DNA from: Salicibibacter cibarius
GTDB lineage: Bacteria > Bacillota > Bacilli > Bacillales > Marinococcaceae
Length of the DNA: 64,000 nt
NCBI RefSeq assembly: GCF_016495725.1
Contig: NZ_CP054705.1
Location: forward strand, 4,092,001-4,156,000
Direction of reading: 5' to 3'
Part shown: positions 1-8,748 of the stretch, one piece after another
Layout: the number at the start of each line of letters is the position of its first letter
Numbering within the stretch: position 1 is the stretch's first letter
Notes under the pieces: generated by a model
Seen by the model: the letters and a program-made list of their open reading frames with translations, nothing else
Told to the model about the DNA's origin: nothing
The model's database searches: none
Position numbers and translations under genes: made by a program

Positions 1-720
1 GTAACTTTTAGACAAAGATCCGAATTCTACAGCTATACTTTTCGCGTTTGCAGCTTGAAGGATACTCGGTGCCGGCCCGTCAAAAGTAATCATATTATAA
101 GCAAAATCATGAGCTATAGAAATATTGTTTACTTTCGCAAAATCAATCACTTGATTAAAAAAAGAAATATCCACCGTGGCAGCTGTCGGATTCCCTGGAT
201 AATTAAGATACATGAGTGTCGCTTTTTGTTTAATTTCTTCTGGAATCGCCGAAAGATCCGGATGAAAATGGTTGTCTTTTGTCAGTGGCATGTCGTAATT
301 TTTACCACCAGCGAAATACGTAGCCCTTCGATAAACACCATAGCATGGATCTGGAGTCAAAACATAATCGTTCTCATCAATGACTGCAAAAGGAAGATGA
401 GCAATCCCTTCCTTCGATCCAATGAGGGCAAGCACTTCAGTTTCAGGATTTAGATCCACATTATATTTCTTTTTATAAAAAGAAGCTACTGCTTCTTTGA
501 ATTCAGTACAGCCACTAAAAGAAGAATATTTAAAATTATCCGGGTTATTAAGTTCATCAATAAGTTTATCAGTAATCGATTTTGGTGTTGGAAGGTCGGG
601 ATCCCCCATGCCTAAGTTGATGATATCTATTCCGGATCTTTTTAGCGCATCTTTTCTTTGATTGATGTTAGAAAAAACGTATGGGGGTATATCCGCTACC
701 CTGTTGGATATGAGAGACAT
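1..720 (-). CDS. class I/II aminotransferase, LL-diaminopimelate aminotransferase-like (partial, C-terminus outside the window)
   Basis: This is a PLP-dependent fold-type I aminotransferase. The ATG at 718-720 follows a good AAGGAAGG ribosome site. The readable N-terminal ~239 residues contain the substrate-loop motif NLGMGDPDLP near residue 38, GSKEGIAHL (the DapL/AspC-type phosphate-cup region), the NYPGNPTAA asparagine motif, and SLSKSY at the window edge, whose lysine should be the Schiff-base residue. The GSKEG and NYPGNPT motifs resemble the DapL/MalY-like branch, but the true amino donor is not readable. It starts 16 bp after the stop of an IclR regulator and is probably cotranscribed with it. 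Family is certain, substrate is not. Confidence 0.85.
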   Translation of the reverse strand, partial: MSLISNRVADIPPYVFSNINQRKDALKRSGIDIINLGMGDPDLPTPKSITDKLIDELNNPDNFKYSSFSGCTEFKEAVASFYKKKYNVDLNPETEVLALIGSKEGIAHLPFAVIDENDYVLTPDPCYGVYRRATYFAGGKNYDMPLTKDNHFHPDLSAIPEEIKQKATLMYLNYPGNPTAATVDISFFNQVIDFAKVNNISIAHDFAYNMITFDGPAPSILQAANAKSIAVEFGSLSKSY

Positions 721-736
721 TTTTATACAACCTTCC

Positions 737-1465
737 TTATTTTTTAAAGCCCAGATTTTCAGAGATTTCATCTGCCGTTTTTTTTGTCTCTTCCTTTATA
801 AACCACTCTCTATCCTCCTGAAATCGAGTTGTAGGGCCACTCACCGTTATTGCAGCGACCACCTCCCCAGAATAATCTCTTATAGGAAAAGAAATGCCCG
901 TTGTGTCTAAGTCTTGTTCCCCTTGACTGATAGAAAACCCTTGCTCATAGATCATCTTTAAATTTTTTCGAAGATCTTCCGTTTCCAATTTTTCGAGCAT
1001 TTTGTCTTGCTTGTCTTTTGACATGTGAGCAAACAGCAATTTGGGCCCGGATCCAATATAAAGCGGAGAACTTTTCCCTACTCTCGTATATAGACGCAAT
1101 GCTTGGTGGCTCTCCACCTTTTCAATGTACGTCGCCTGTTCACCGTCTACGATGACAAGGTGAACTATTTCATTAATGGCTTGGCACAATTCTCTCATAT
1201 GAGGTAACGCCACATTTCTTAACTCCAATTGTTCAGATACCATATGCCCGAGTTCCAGCAACTTTAGACCCAGACTGTATCGGATATCTTGATCCGAGTT
1301 TTTCACCTTTCTTAAAAATCCGCACTCCTCCAAAGATGCTAGTAACCTATATACTGTTGGCTTTGCCATATTTGCGCGATTAGTGATTTCACTTAAACTC
1401 AATTCCCTATGTTGATCAGTGAAAAAATCAAGTAGTTTTAATGCTTTCACAACACTTTGATTCAT
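737..1465 (-). CDS. IclR family transcriptional regulator
   Basis: This 242-residue protein has the normal IclR length. Residues about 1-65 form a winged helix-turn-helix (LSEITNRANMAKPTVYRLLAS), and the rest is the IclR effector domain, with the IGSGPKLLFA segment and a C-terminal ISFPIRDYSGEVVAAITVSG segment. IclR proteins are dimeric or tetrameric repressors or activators of small-acid catabolism genes. The downstream aminotransferase is 16 bp away. Overlapping inverted repeats lie just upstream of the start and suggest autoregulation. The effector is unknown. Confidence 0.93.
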   Translation of the reverse strand: MNQSVVKALKLLDFFTDQHRELSLSEITNRANMAKPTVYRLLASLEECGFLRKVKNSDQDIRYSLGLKLLELGHMVSEQLELRNVALPHMRELCQAINEIVHLVIVDGEQATYIEKVESHQALRLYTRVGKSSPLYIGSGPKLLFAHMSKDKQDKMLEKLETEDLRKNLKMIYEQGFSISQGEQDLDTTGISFPIRDYSGEVVAAITVSGPTTRFQEDREWFIKEETKKTADEISENLGFKK

Positions 1466-1479
1466 TTAGTTACCCTCTA

Positions 1480-1505
1480 TTTCATTTATTGAAACACCAT
1501 TTCAA
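1480..1505. promoter_or_regulatory. candidate IclR operator: three alternating half-sites
   Basis: Two perfect overlapping dyads are read directly: TTTCA-TTTAT-TGAAA at 1480-1494 and TTGAAA-CACCA-TTTCAA at 1489-1505. Together they give half-sites in alternating orientation about one helical turn apart, 15-40 bp before the iclR start codon. IclR-family proteins often bind such dyads near their own gene. Assigning this site to the local IclR is inference. Confidence 0.5.
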
Positions 1506-2165
1506 ATTATCTCCTTAAATTTTAATGCACTATATTAGTAGTGTCAACCAATATTGAAAAGTTTTTATATAAATATTTTATTTAGCCTCTACTCGATTCA
1601 TCTCTACCTTTTTTATATTTTCATTTTTTCATGTCGAATGGTCCAAACAGATATGCCTCTATATATAGGGGTTACTAAATAATCCCTATCTTATTTCAAA
1701 TGAATAACGGGGAACGTCTAGTGACTAAAAAATAGGATTGGGTGTTCCTGCCCCTCCAAAAAATTTCGTAGAGTTTTCGAGAGATTCATAGCCAGCTCTG
1801 GGGACGATCACCATTTCACTTGCCCTCGACGCGCACAAATAGAGACCAAACACATCGTTCGCTTGCCTCGCCGCATTTTTCCCTCACGTGGGCTTTCCGT
1901 CACCCCCTTGTTGCTCAATGTGTTGTTGCTACACCTGGCTTGCCATGACCTTTATCTTTCGGTGCTTCGGGTGACGATAAGGTATCGATATTGTCCCACG
2001 TTTAACGTAGGCAGCCTCATTGTATAGATTATGTTATGTCTCGAAGTTCAACTGTTGCCGAAACGCTTGACGAAGTTTTTCCCCCTCGGGTTCTTTTACT
2101 TTGCCACCGAATGATAACTTTTCCGTCCATGGCTTCTGTTGTTCCTATTACCATGGCTAGTGTAG
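1506..2165. other. gene-free stretch with decayed coding traces
   Basis: No intact gene is seen. On the minus strand a readable tail ends at a stop near 1728 (about 30 codons, including VIVPRAGYESLENS and FFGGAGTPNP) with no start. It looks like the C-terminal end of a lost gene, but I do not recognise the family. Base composition between 1740 and 2000 is richer in GC than the flanks. Confidence 0.3.
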
Positions 2166-2300
2166 GCATGATTGCGAGTCTCATTCAACAATTGCAGACG
2201 ATAGGGGAAATGATATCCACTGGCGCACAAGTGGTGCTAAGGAGCAGCTTCCCTTTATGGGAAGGCTTTTGAGTATCTTTCTTGGATGAAAAGCTGTCTC
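2166..2300 (-). pseudogene. transposase relic, IS1182-like DDE family
   Basis: In one minus-strand frame a short stretch reads SHKGKLLLSTTCAPVDI, matching the well-conserved 'GKLLLDATCAP.DI.YPTD..LLNEAR' block of IS1182/IS5-type transposases. After a frameshift the neighbouring frame continues with LLNETRNHAYT, the next part of the same block. No open frame or terminal repeats remain. It is an old fragment, and family placement rests on this one block. Confidence 0.4.
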
Positions 2301-2422
2301 CTCACCCCATCAACGTTCTCGATGTTCCCTGATCGTTGTTATCATCATCTATTTCTTTGCCTATGGGAAAAGGGTCTCTGACCTACTTCATCGAATATTA
2401 CACTTTAACATTAATAGCATTA

Positions 2423-2761
2423 CTATGAAGTTAAATTTTCATTTATCAGTTGCTCAACCTTCCAACTAAAATTCAGAGTCAGAACAAGAGCATTGTTAGA
2501 TTTACATGTTCTAAACGACGGTTCATTACTTATATGAATTTTACTAAGAGCATTTAAATACTCATCTGTTTGAATTAAATTTTCTTGTTCTAAAATTAAC
2601 AACTCATCTCTTGTTAATTCTAGTAATTGTTCGCTAAACCCTCCATAAATATCGTTTACAATTACATCCATACCTTCTAATAATGCATTAATGATTTTAC
2701 CTAGAGGTTCGTCAGATTGCGCTTCCCCACTCTTGTCATGATTAAAATAGCAATTCATCAT
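2423..2761 (-). CDS. small orphan protein, paralogue of the protein at 27746-28078
   Basis: About 112 residues, acidic, without signal peptide or membrane segment. The ATG at 2761 (MMNCYFN) is preferred because GGAGG lies at the right distance; an ATG four codons earlier overlaps that site. Its C-terminal half aligns without gaps over 31 residues with the protein at 27746-28078, from RDELL to EP, with conserved Y, LS and a later FSW/FNW motif. I do not recognise the family. The frame stays open for about 50 codons upstream to a stop near 2936 but has no usable start, so an N-terminal part may have been lost. It sits alone between two regulators. An immunity-type role is possible but unproven. 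Confidence 0.55.
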   Translation of the reverse strand: MMNCYFNHDKSGEAQSDEPLGKIINALLEGMDVIVNDIYGGFSEQLLELTRDELLILEQENLIQTDEYLNALSKIHISNEPSFRTCKSNNALVLTLNFSWKVEQLINENLTS

Positions 2762-3065
2762 ATAAACCTCCATTATAGTAATGTAACTATTTCTACAATA
2801 CGTATATATGCCATAAAATTCTCTGATTTGTACTACAGCGATGATTGTTAATATTCCTTCTTGCTCCCAACTTAATTCATTAATGCGTTGTTTAGCAATA
2901 TCTTTCGCTTTTGTACTATATATTCGTATTATCCCTTATCCTTAATTATTTCTATTCTTCTATAAAACTGTGTTGATATTAATCAAGAGTCGTTAAGAGA
3001 GTGAGTAATAAAATAGAATTCCCAAACGCAGAAAGACAGTACTTTAAAGAATTCGCAGTATAAAA

Positions 3066-3827
3066 CTACGTCTGAATATACCCAGTCTCCTCCCAGATTT
3101 TCTTCACTGTCTTTTCCAAGCTGACTAATAAAAAATCCTCCCGTTCCTTCGTATGATCAATATCAGGAATACTTACCCCTATTGCCGCAACCATATTCCC
3201 CTCATGGTCGTATATAGGATAAGAAAATCCAACGGTATCTTTAAAATTTTCTGAGTAGCTGATTGAGTATCCGTTTTCTCTTATTTTCTCTATTTCTTCT
3301 TTTATTCTTTCACTGTTATCCAAGGTATTCTTTGTCAGCTTTTTCAACTCTACATTCTTCAGGTATTCATCCACTTCATCATTGCTCAAACCGGATAATA
3401 ATAGTTTCGGAGCTGAACCTGCATATAACGGAGCTCTCGCACCAATTTTTACAACCAGACGAACCGGTTTGGAGCTGTCAACTGTTTCAACATAGACTGC
3501 CTCATTGCCTTCTATAATCGTTACGTGTACCAGTTCGTCAATTTCTTTATTTAATCTTTTCATATGGGGAAGGGCGATTTTATTATATTCCATATGCTGA
3601 CTAACATGTTTTCCATAGATTAGTAATTTCAATCCCATCCGGTACGTAACTTCATGACTAGATTTTCTCTTTTTTACCAACAGCCCCGCTTCTTCCAAAG
3701 AAGAGGCGAGACGAAAGACGGTAGTTTTCGGCATATTGGCTGTTTCAGCTAATTCATTGATAGTCATTTCCGGGTTTGTGATAAAACAATCTAATATTTC
3801 AATTGCTTTCACAAAACTTTTACTCAA
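3066..3827 (-). CDS. IclR family transcriptional regulator
   Basis: A 253-residue IclR protein with TTG start behind GAGGTG. The N-terminal winged helix contains INELAETANMPKTTVFRLASSL, and the effector domain has LYAGSAPKLLLSGL and VGFSYPIYDHEGNMVAAIGVS. It is clearly paralogous to the regulator at 737-1465 but diverged. It lies downstream of, and in the same orientation as, the acyl-CoA oxidation operon at 4520-10982, making it the best local candidate for its control. The effector is unknown; a short organic acid or acyl-CoA would be typical for the family. Confidence 0.93.
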   Translation of the reverse strand: MSKSFVKAIEILDCFITNPEMTINELAETANMPKTTVFRLASSLEEAGLLVKKRKSSHEVTYRMGLKLLIYGKHVSQHMEYNKIALPHMKRLNKEIDELVHVTIIEGNEAVYVETVDSSKPVRLVVKIGARAPLYAGSAPKLLLSGLSNDEVDEYLKNVELKKLTKNTLDNSERIKEEIEKIRENGYSISYSENFKDTVGFSYPIYDHEGNMVAAIGVSIPDIDHTKEREDFLLVSLEKTVKKIWEETGYIQT

Positions 3828-4519
3828 GATTAATCACCTCGGTTACAAATAATAACTTGCGTACATTCTTTTTCTGGTCTTCACTAAAATCTATGACTGA
3901 AAAACAAATACGGATATGGTAATAAGACCAATAAATGAAAGCACCCCTCACCCTTGCTATGATAAATGTGCAACCAAAAATCATAGCAGGATGTCCAGGG
4001 ACACAATCATTGTATCAAGCAATTATTCGAACTGCCAGATGCCGAAATTATCCAAAGCCATCTAGATGCCGAAAAAAACTTTAATTTATGAGGTAGCACC
4101 TACCAAAAATATACAATCTTGTTCGGTCTACCTTTCCGAACATATGAAATGAAACGAAACGGAATGCCTTATAAGCGTTGTGTTCGCCATTTACCCATGG
4201 GTGTTTACCACATCTACTTGTTGCTCTTGGCGTTTGCACTGAAAGACGCCCGGAAAAAATGCGAAACCTTGTTTCCTGAACCCATTCACATGTGGAAAGT
4301 CGAATGTTACAAAGAGTTTTGTGGATAACGAGACACGTATGTGTCCAATTTTAGCGTACAAAACCGAATGATTTAAGAATATGGCTAGTGGAGAGGCATT
4401 TTATTGGTTTTAAACAAAAAATAGATATAACTTTGTATCTTTTTTTACGCTCATAGTGAAAAAACTGGTACAGCGTAAAAAGCTCAAACATAGATCTTGG
4501 TATTGAACCTCTTTTTCAA
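3828..4519. other. intergenic region without recognisable gene
   Basis: About 690 bp between an IclR gene and the D-2-hydroxyacid dehydrogenase. A 69-codon plus-strand open frame at 4119-4328 has no ribosome site and no recognisable motif, so I do not call it a gene. The stretch 3955-4090 looks like decayed coding DNA. An inverted repeat at 4442-4481 is listed separately. Confidence 0.4.
4442..4481. repeat. 10-bp perfect inverted repeat, possible transcription end
   Basis: TTTTTACGCT at 4442-4451 and AGCGTAAAAA at 4472-4481 are exact reverse complements separated by 20 bp. It lies 40 bp past the stop of the minus-strand dehydrogenase, where a terminator is expected. Neither strand shows the usual T-run directly after the stem, so it is only a possible terminator or element end. 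Confidence 0.35.
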
Positions 4520-5506
4520 TTAAGGGAGCTGTTCCCGGTTCACCATCGTCGGTAATTTTTCTCCATCAATGGCTTTCAAAAGATTTTTTGCTACCGTTAC
4601 ACTCATTTGTTGTGCTGCTTCCAAACTGATCCCTCCAATATGAGGTGTTTTCGTGATTTTTTCCACGTTAAGATATGGATGATGTGGAGGAGCTGGTTCT
4701 TTTCGGAACACATCTGATCCGGCTGCATGAAATTGATTTTTTTCAAGAGCGATTACCAAGTCTTCTTCATTAACAATACCTCCCCTAGCTGTATTAATAA
4801 GTACTGCTTCGGGTTTCATCATATTAAAATAAGTTTCATTAATAATACCATCTGTTTTTTCGTTCAATGGGATATGAAGACTGATCACATCACATTTCCG
4901 AAAAACTTCATTCATGTTCATGGTAAGTTCCACACCATTTTTTTCAGCTGTTTCTCTTCTTTCTTCCGGAATTCTCCGCACATAGGCAAGAACCTCCATT
5001 CCAAAACCATTTTTCATAATTTTGGCTACTTCTTGAGATATGGATCCAAAACCAACAAGTCCAAGTTTTTTGCCTTTAAGTTCTTGTGTATATTGCTCAT
5101 CACGATAGAAGTAATTTCCCTTTTCCATTTCCTTATTAAACTTTACAATATTTTTCATAACAGCAAGAATTAAGCTAACGGCGTGTTCTGCTGTAGCAAC
5201 CGTATTTATTTTCGGTGCGTGAAGTATTGGGATCCCTTTTTCCGTTGCATATTCGACATCAATATTATCAAGCCCAACCCCAGCTCCAGAAATAGCTTTC
5301 ACTCCATCACATGCATCCAGAATCGCCGGAGTAATTCTTGCCGGTGCACGAAGAGTAATTCCGTCCACTTTATTGTTATTTAGAAATGTAATAATTTCGT
5401 ATTCATCAAACGTATCAAATTTTGTTATTCTAGCATTCTCTCTTAAGACCTGCTCTCCGTTTTCATGATACATAGGAAGAATTTGTAGAATATGTATGGA
5501 TTCCAA
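4520..5506 (-). CDS. D-2-hydroxyacid dehydrogenase, phosphoglycerate dehydrogenase-like
   Basis: A 328-residue NAD(P)-dependent dehydrogenase of the D-isomer 2-hydroxyacid family that interconverts a 2-hydroxy acid and a 2-oxo acid. Visible motifs are the Rossmann loop GFGSISQEVA near residue 155, the substrate-binding arginine in INTARGGIVNEEDL, the glutamate region SDVFRKEP, and the catalytic histidine in TPHIGGIS. The start is TTG behind GGAGGTG. It is the last gene of the acyl-CoA oxidation operon, 90 bp after thiolase, with a hairpin between them. A 3-phosphoglycerate role is unlikely because no ACT domain is present and the context is catabolic. Confidence 0.88.
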   Translation of the reverse strand: MESIHILQILPMYHENGEQVLRENARITKFDTFDEYEIITFLNNNKVDGITLRAPARITPAILDACDGVKAISGAGVGLDNIDVEYATEKGIPILHAPKINTVATAEHAVSLILAVMKNIVKFNKEMEKGNYFYRDEQYTQELKGKKLGLVGFGSISQEVAKIMKNGFGMEVLAYVRRIPEERRETAEKNGVELTMNMNEVFRKCDVISLHIPLNEKTDGIINETYFNMMKPEAVLINTARGGIVNEEDLVIALEKNQFHAAGSDVFRKEPAPPHHPYLNVEKITKTPHIGGISLEAAQQMSVTVAKNLLKAIDGEKLPTMVNREQLP

Positions 5507-5552
5507 AAAAATCGCACCTCCGTATTTTTCATCTAGTGCCTGTTATAAGGAA

Positions 5553-5581
5553 AGATGGTGACCTTAGTTGAATCACCATCT
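5553..5581 (-). terminator. intercistronic hairpin between thiolase and D-2-hydroxyacid dehydrogenase
   Basis: Perfect 9-bp arms AGATGGTGA and TCACCATCT with an 11-base loop, followed on the minus strand by TTCCTTAT. It could end or attenuate transcription after the thiolase gene, or stabilise the upstream mRNA. The T-tract is imperfect. Confidence 0.45.
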
Positions 5582-5597
5582 GCATTTATATTGAGAA

Positions 5598-6785
5598 TTA
5601 ATCAAGGTATTCAACAATCGTTGAAATTCCCTGACCTCCACCAATACAAAGTGTAACCAGACCGTACTTTTCTCCTCTTCGTTCCATTTCGTGCAGAAGC
5701 TTTGTCATCAGCACTGCCCCTGTTGCCCCTATTGGGTGACCTAATGCAATTGCGCCTCCATTGACATTTACTTTCTCTATATCCATTTTGGCCTCTCTAA
5801 TGACAGCCAGGGATTGTGCAGCAAACGCTTCATTCAGTTCAATTAGCCCGAGGTCATTCATGGATAAACCTGCCTGTTTTAATGTTTTATACGTAGATTC
5901 CACCGGTCCGATCCCCATAATATCCGGAGAGACACCACTAGTTGCCTGGGCGAGAATTTTGGCTTTCGGCTTCAGTCCGTATTCATTCATTTTTTCCTTG
6001 TTCATCATGAGGACCACAGATGCAGCATCATTTCTCCCACTAGAGCTACCTGGTGTTACAGTTCCATTTTCCTTAAACACTGCCGGGAGCTTTGCCAGTT
6101 TTTCCGGTGAAGTAAGGAAAGGATGCTCATCTGTATCAAATGTTATTGTTTTTTTGCGCTCCTTAACTTCATAGGGTACAATCTCTTTTTTAAAACGTCC
6201 GGATTTAATCGCCTCATCTGCTAGTGACTGACTACGGTGTGCAAATTCATCCTGTTCTTCCCGGGAAATACTGTATTGGTCTGCCAAGTTTTCCGCTGTT
6301 AGTCCCATCGTAAGATCCCCGTATTTCTCCTGTGGTTGAGAGCATGGTTGACTCTCCGTATTTGGATCTAGCAATACCCCATTGCCTGCTCGATAGCCAA
6401 AACGAGCATTTCGTAAATAATAGGGAGCGGTACTCATGCTTTCTGCTCCCCCTGCAATGACAACATCGGATAAAGCTAGTCTGATCTGCATGTCGGCATT
6501 GTTAATTGCTTGCAAGCCAGAACCGCATTGACGGTGCACGGTATATCCGCTCACATCGATCGGCAGGTCGGCGCGCAATGCAGCCAGGCGTGCAAGGTTG
6601 GAAGTATCAGCACTCTGCTTCGCCTGACCGAGGATAACTTCATCAACACAAATGTCAGAACCATTTCGTTCCATCAGTTCACGGATTACTTTTTCAGCAA
6701 GATAATCCACTGTTACATCTTTCAATGTGCCACCCATTTTTCCGACAGCCGTTCTTACTGAGCCAACAATATATGAATCATTCAT
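5598..6785 (-). CDS. acetyl-CoA C-acyltransferase (thiolase)
   Basis: A full-length 395-residue thiolase that cleaves 3-oxoacyl-CoA with CoA to acetyl-CoA plus the shortened acyl-CoA, or runs in reverse. The nucleophilic cysteine lies in HRQCGSGLQAI near residue 86, the active-site histidine in GGAIALGHPIGATGA, and the second cysteine in LCIGGGQG. The NEAF loop (LIELNEAFAAQ) is present. It lies 12 bp after the acyl-CoA dehydrogenase stop, so it is part of the same operon, which carries every step of short-chain beta-oxidation. Confidence 0.95.
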   Translation of the reverse strand: MNDSYIVGSVRTAVGKMGGTLKDVTVDYLAEKVIRELMERNGSDICVDEVILGQAKQSADTSNLARLAALRADLPIDVSGYTVHRQCGSGLQAINNADMQIRLALSDVVIAGGAESMSTAPYYLRNARFGYRAGNGVLLDPNTESQPCSQPQEKYGDLTMGLTAENLADQYSISREEQDEFAHRSQSLADEAIKSGRFKKEIVPYEVKERKKTITFDTDEHPFLTSPEKLAKLPAVFKENGTVTPGSSSGRNDAASVVLMMNKEKMNEYGLKPKAKILAQATSGVSPDIMGIGPVESTYKTLKQAGLSMNDLGLIELNEAFAAQSLAVIREAKMDIEKVNVNGGAIALGHPIGATGAVLMTKLLHEMERRGEKYGLVTLCIGGGQGISTIVEYLD

Positions 6786-6797
6786 GAAATAACACTC

Positions 6798-7949
6798 CTA
6801 TTTTTTGATTTCGCGCTTTAATTCATTACTGATGATATTTTTCTGAATTTCAGAGGTCCCTTCATAAATTTTCGTAATACGGGCATCACGGAAATAGCGT
6901 TCTATCGGATAATCCCTCATGTAACCGATACCGCCGTGAATTTGTACAGCAAGGTCTGCAACTTTGTTGTATACTTCGGATCCGTATAATTTAGCAATCG
7001 CTGCATCTTTTACTACACGCTGTTTCTGATCACTCATCCACGCAACCTTATAGGTTAAAGCTTCCAGTGCTGCGATTTCTTTGCTGATTTCAGCTAGCAT
7101 ATGCTGAATGGCTTGCAAATCGATGATTGGATTGCCGAACTGTTCACGTTCTGCAGCATATTCCAGGCAATGCTCAAGCAGACGTTTGCTGGAGCCGAGG
7201 TTTCTTGCAGCAAGTCCCGCACGTCCGTTAGCAAGAATTTTCAGTGCGTTTATATAACCTTGACCTTCTTCTCCAAGAACATTTTCTGCTGGAACTTCCA
7301 TATCTTCAAAGAAAAGCTCTGCCGAATGCGAACCGCGAAGTCCCATTTTGTCTTCCACGTTTCCGACGATAAATCCTGGAAAATCTTTTTCTACTATAAA
7401 GGATGTAATCCCTTTTGATCCCTTGGAAGGATCGGTTACTGCCATTACCGTAAAAACATGCCCATCCACTGCGTTGGTGATATAGTGTTTCGAACCGTTA
7501 ATGATGTATTTATCGCCTTTTTTCACTGCTGTTGTTTTCATGTTGGCAGCATTGGAGCCAGCACTTGGCTCGGTAAGAGCAAAGGACCCGATCCATTCAC
7601 CGGAAGCCATTTTAGGTAGGTATTTTTCTTTTTGCTGTTCATTTCCAAGCTCCACGATACCAACAGAACCAATCCCTGTATGCGCACCGATCAGGGTCGT
7701 AAAACCATTATGTGTTTTCCCGAGTTCTTCATAAATCGCACACTTACCTACCATATCCATGCCAAGTCCACCATACTCTTCCGGAATTCCTAAGCTGAAG
7801 AGTCCCATTTCCTTCGACTGCTCCACGATTTTCTCCGGAATTTCATTATTATCTTCGATATCCATGGCGACTGCCTCTACTTCTTCCTTCACAAATTTTC
7901 TTACGTTCTGCCTTAGAACTTCAATATCCTCAGAAAAATTAAAATCCAT
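6798..7949 (-). CDS. acyl-CoA dehydrogenase, short-chain type
   Basis: An FAD enzyme of about 383 residues that makes the 2-enoyl-CoA. The chosen ATG at 7949 gives MDFNFSEDIEVLRQN; the frame is open back to 8021, but that part overlaps the upstream gene and lacks a usable ribosome site. Motifs are FALTEPSAGSNAANMKTTA (FAD/substrate site), the QIHGGIGYMRDYP segment, and the catalytic glutamate in KIYEGTSEIQKNII near the C-terminus. Electrons would pass to an ETF, which is not in the window. It follows enoyl-CoA hydratase by 16 bp. Confidence 0.94.
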   Translation of the reverse strand: MDFNFSEDIEVLRQNVRKFVKEEVEAVAMDIEDNNEIPEKIVEQSKEMGLFSLGIPEEYGGLGMDMVGKCAIYEELGKTHNGFTTLIGAHTGIGSVGIVELGNEQQKEKYLPKMASGEWIGSFALTEPSAGSNAANMKTTAVKKGDKYIINGSKHYITNAVDGHVFTVMAVTDPSKGSKGITSFIVEKDFPGFIVGNVEDKMGLRGSHSAELFFEDMEVPAENVLGEEGQGYINALKILANGRAGLAARNLGSSKRLLEHCLEYAAEREQFGNPIIDLQAIQHMLAEISKEIAALEALTYKVAWMSDQKQRVVKDAAIAKLYGSEVYNKVADLAVQIHGGIGYMRDYPIERYFRDARITKIYEGTSEIQKNIISNELKREIKK

Positions 7950-7965
7950 ATTGACTGACATCTCC

Positions 7966-8748
7966 CTATCTGTATTTAAATTCTGCTTGTCTTTTCTCAA
8001 GAAAAGCCAATGTTCCCTCATGCTTATCCTCTGTACCGAATGCTACAGCCTGGGAAAGCTTTTCGATCCACATCGCTGTATCTTCATCAATGTCATAGCC
8101 TTTATGCACAGCATGCTTGGCAAGCATTGCTGCCACAGGTCCTTTTTTCAATACTTCTTCGGCTACTTCCTGAATTTTTTCCTGCAGTTCTTCCTCTTCC
8201 ACGAAATAGGATACAAGACCGATTCGTTCTGCTTCTGACCCGTCAATAATTTTTCCGGTTAATATCATATCCAATGCCCGTCCTTTTCCAACCATGCGGG
8301 AGAGACGCTGTGTGCCACCTGCTGCCGGGACAATCCCAAGATTTAATTCAGGGAGACCGAATTTTGCGGTTTTGGTTGCCATACGAATATCACAGGACAT
8401 CGCAAGTTCGCATCCCCCACCGAGAGCAAAACCGTGAACCGCTGCAATCGTTACCTTTGTGCAATTTTCTATTTTGTTATATATCCCTTGCATATCCGGG
8501 ACAAGTGCTTCAAGTGGTTTTCTTTCATTCAGTTGGCGAATATCAGCACCCGCAGCAAACGATTTTTCACCGGCGCCCTGAATAACAATCACTTTTACAT
8601 CATCATTTGCTTCAGCTTCCGTAATCGCCTGATCAATCTCATTCAGCATGTTGGCATCAAGAGCATTCCGGGCATCCGGACGGTTAAGCGTAAGCCAAAA
8701 GATACCCTGATCGATCTCTGCTTTTACACTTTTATAATTATTTGCCAC
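7966..8748 (-). CDS. enoyl-CoA hydratase/isomerase family protein (crotonase-like)
   Basis: A 260-residue crotonase-fold protein. The oxyanion-hole segments are EKSFAAGADI and HGFALGGGCELAM; both catalytic glutamates are placed as in true hydratases (GGGCELAM and LPELNLGIVPAAGGTQRL). The GTG start overlaps the end of the 3-hydroxyacyl-CoA dehydrogenase gene by 11 bp, which implies translational coupling. The expected role is hydration of crotonyl-CoA or a similar short enoyl-CoA. Confidence 0.93.
   Translation of the reverse strand: MANNYKSVKAEIDQGIFWLTLNRPDARNALDANMLNEIDQAITEAEANDDVKVIVIQGAGEKSFAAGADIRQLNERKPLEALVPDMQGIYNKIENCTKVTIAAVHGFALGGGCELAMSCDIRMATKTAKFGLPELNLGIVPAAGGTQRLSRMVGKGRALDMILTGKIIDGSEAERIGLVSYFVEEEELQEKIQEVAEEVLKKGPVAAMLAKHAVHKGYDIDEDTAMWIEKLSQAVAFGTEDKHEGTLAFLEKRQAEFKYR

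Noticed and set aside
55-453. 132-codon plus-strand open frame at the left edge
   Set aside because: It lies antisense to the partial aminotransferase, whose motifs are clear on the minus strand, and has no recognisable protein features.
1728-1840. Minus-strand coding tail as a real small gene
   Set aside because: No start codon or ribosome site and frames break upstream; described only as a remnant.
2036-2272. 78-codon plus-strand open frame
   Set aside because: No ribosome site. The opposite strand carries a transposase-like block (KGKLLLSTTCAPVDI), so this frame is a shadow of decayed DNA.
4119-4328. 69-codon plus-strand open frame rich in Leu and Tyr
   Set aside because: No ribosome site, no family resemblance, and located in an apparently decayed intergenic region. 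Retained only as part of the gap description.
7759-8238. 159-codon plus-strand open frame over the acyl-CoA dehydrogenase/hydratase junction
   Set aside because: Antisense shadow. Both minus-strand proteins show complete catalytic motifs through this region.
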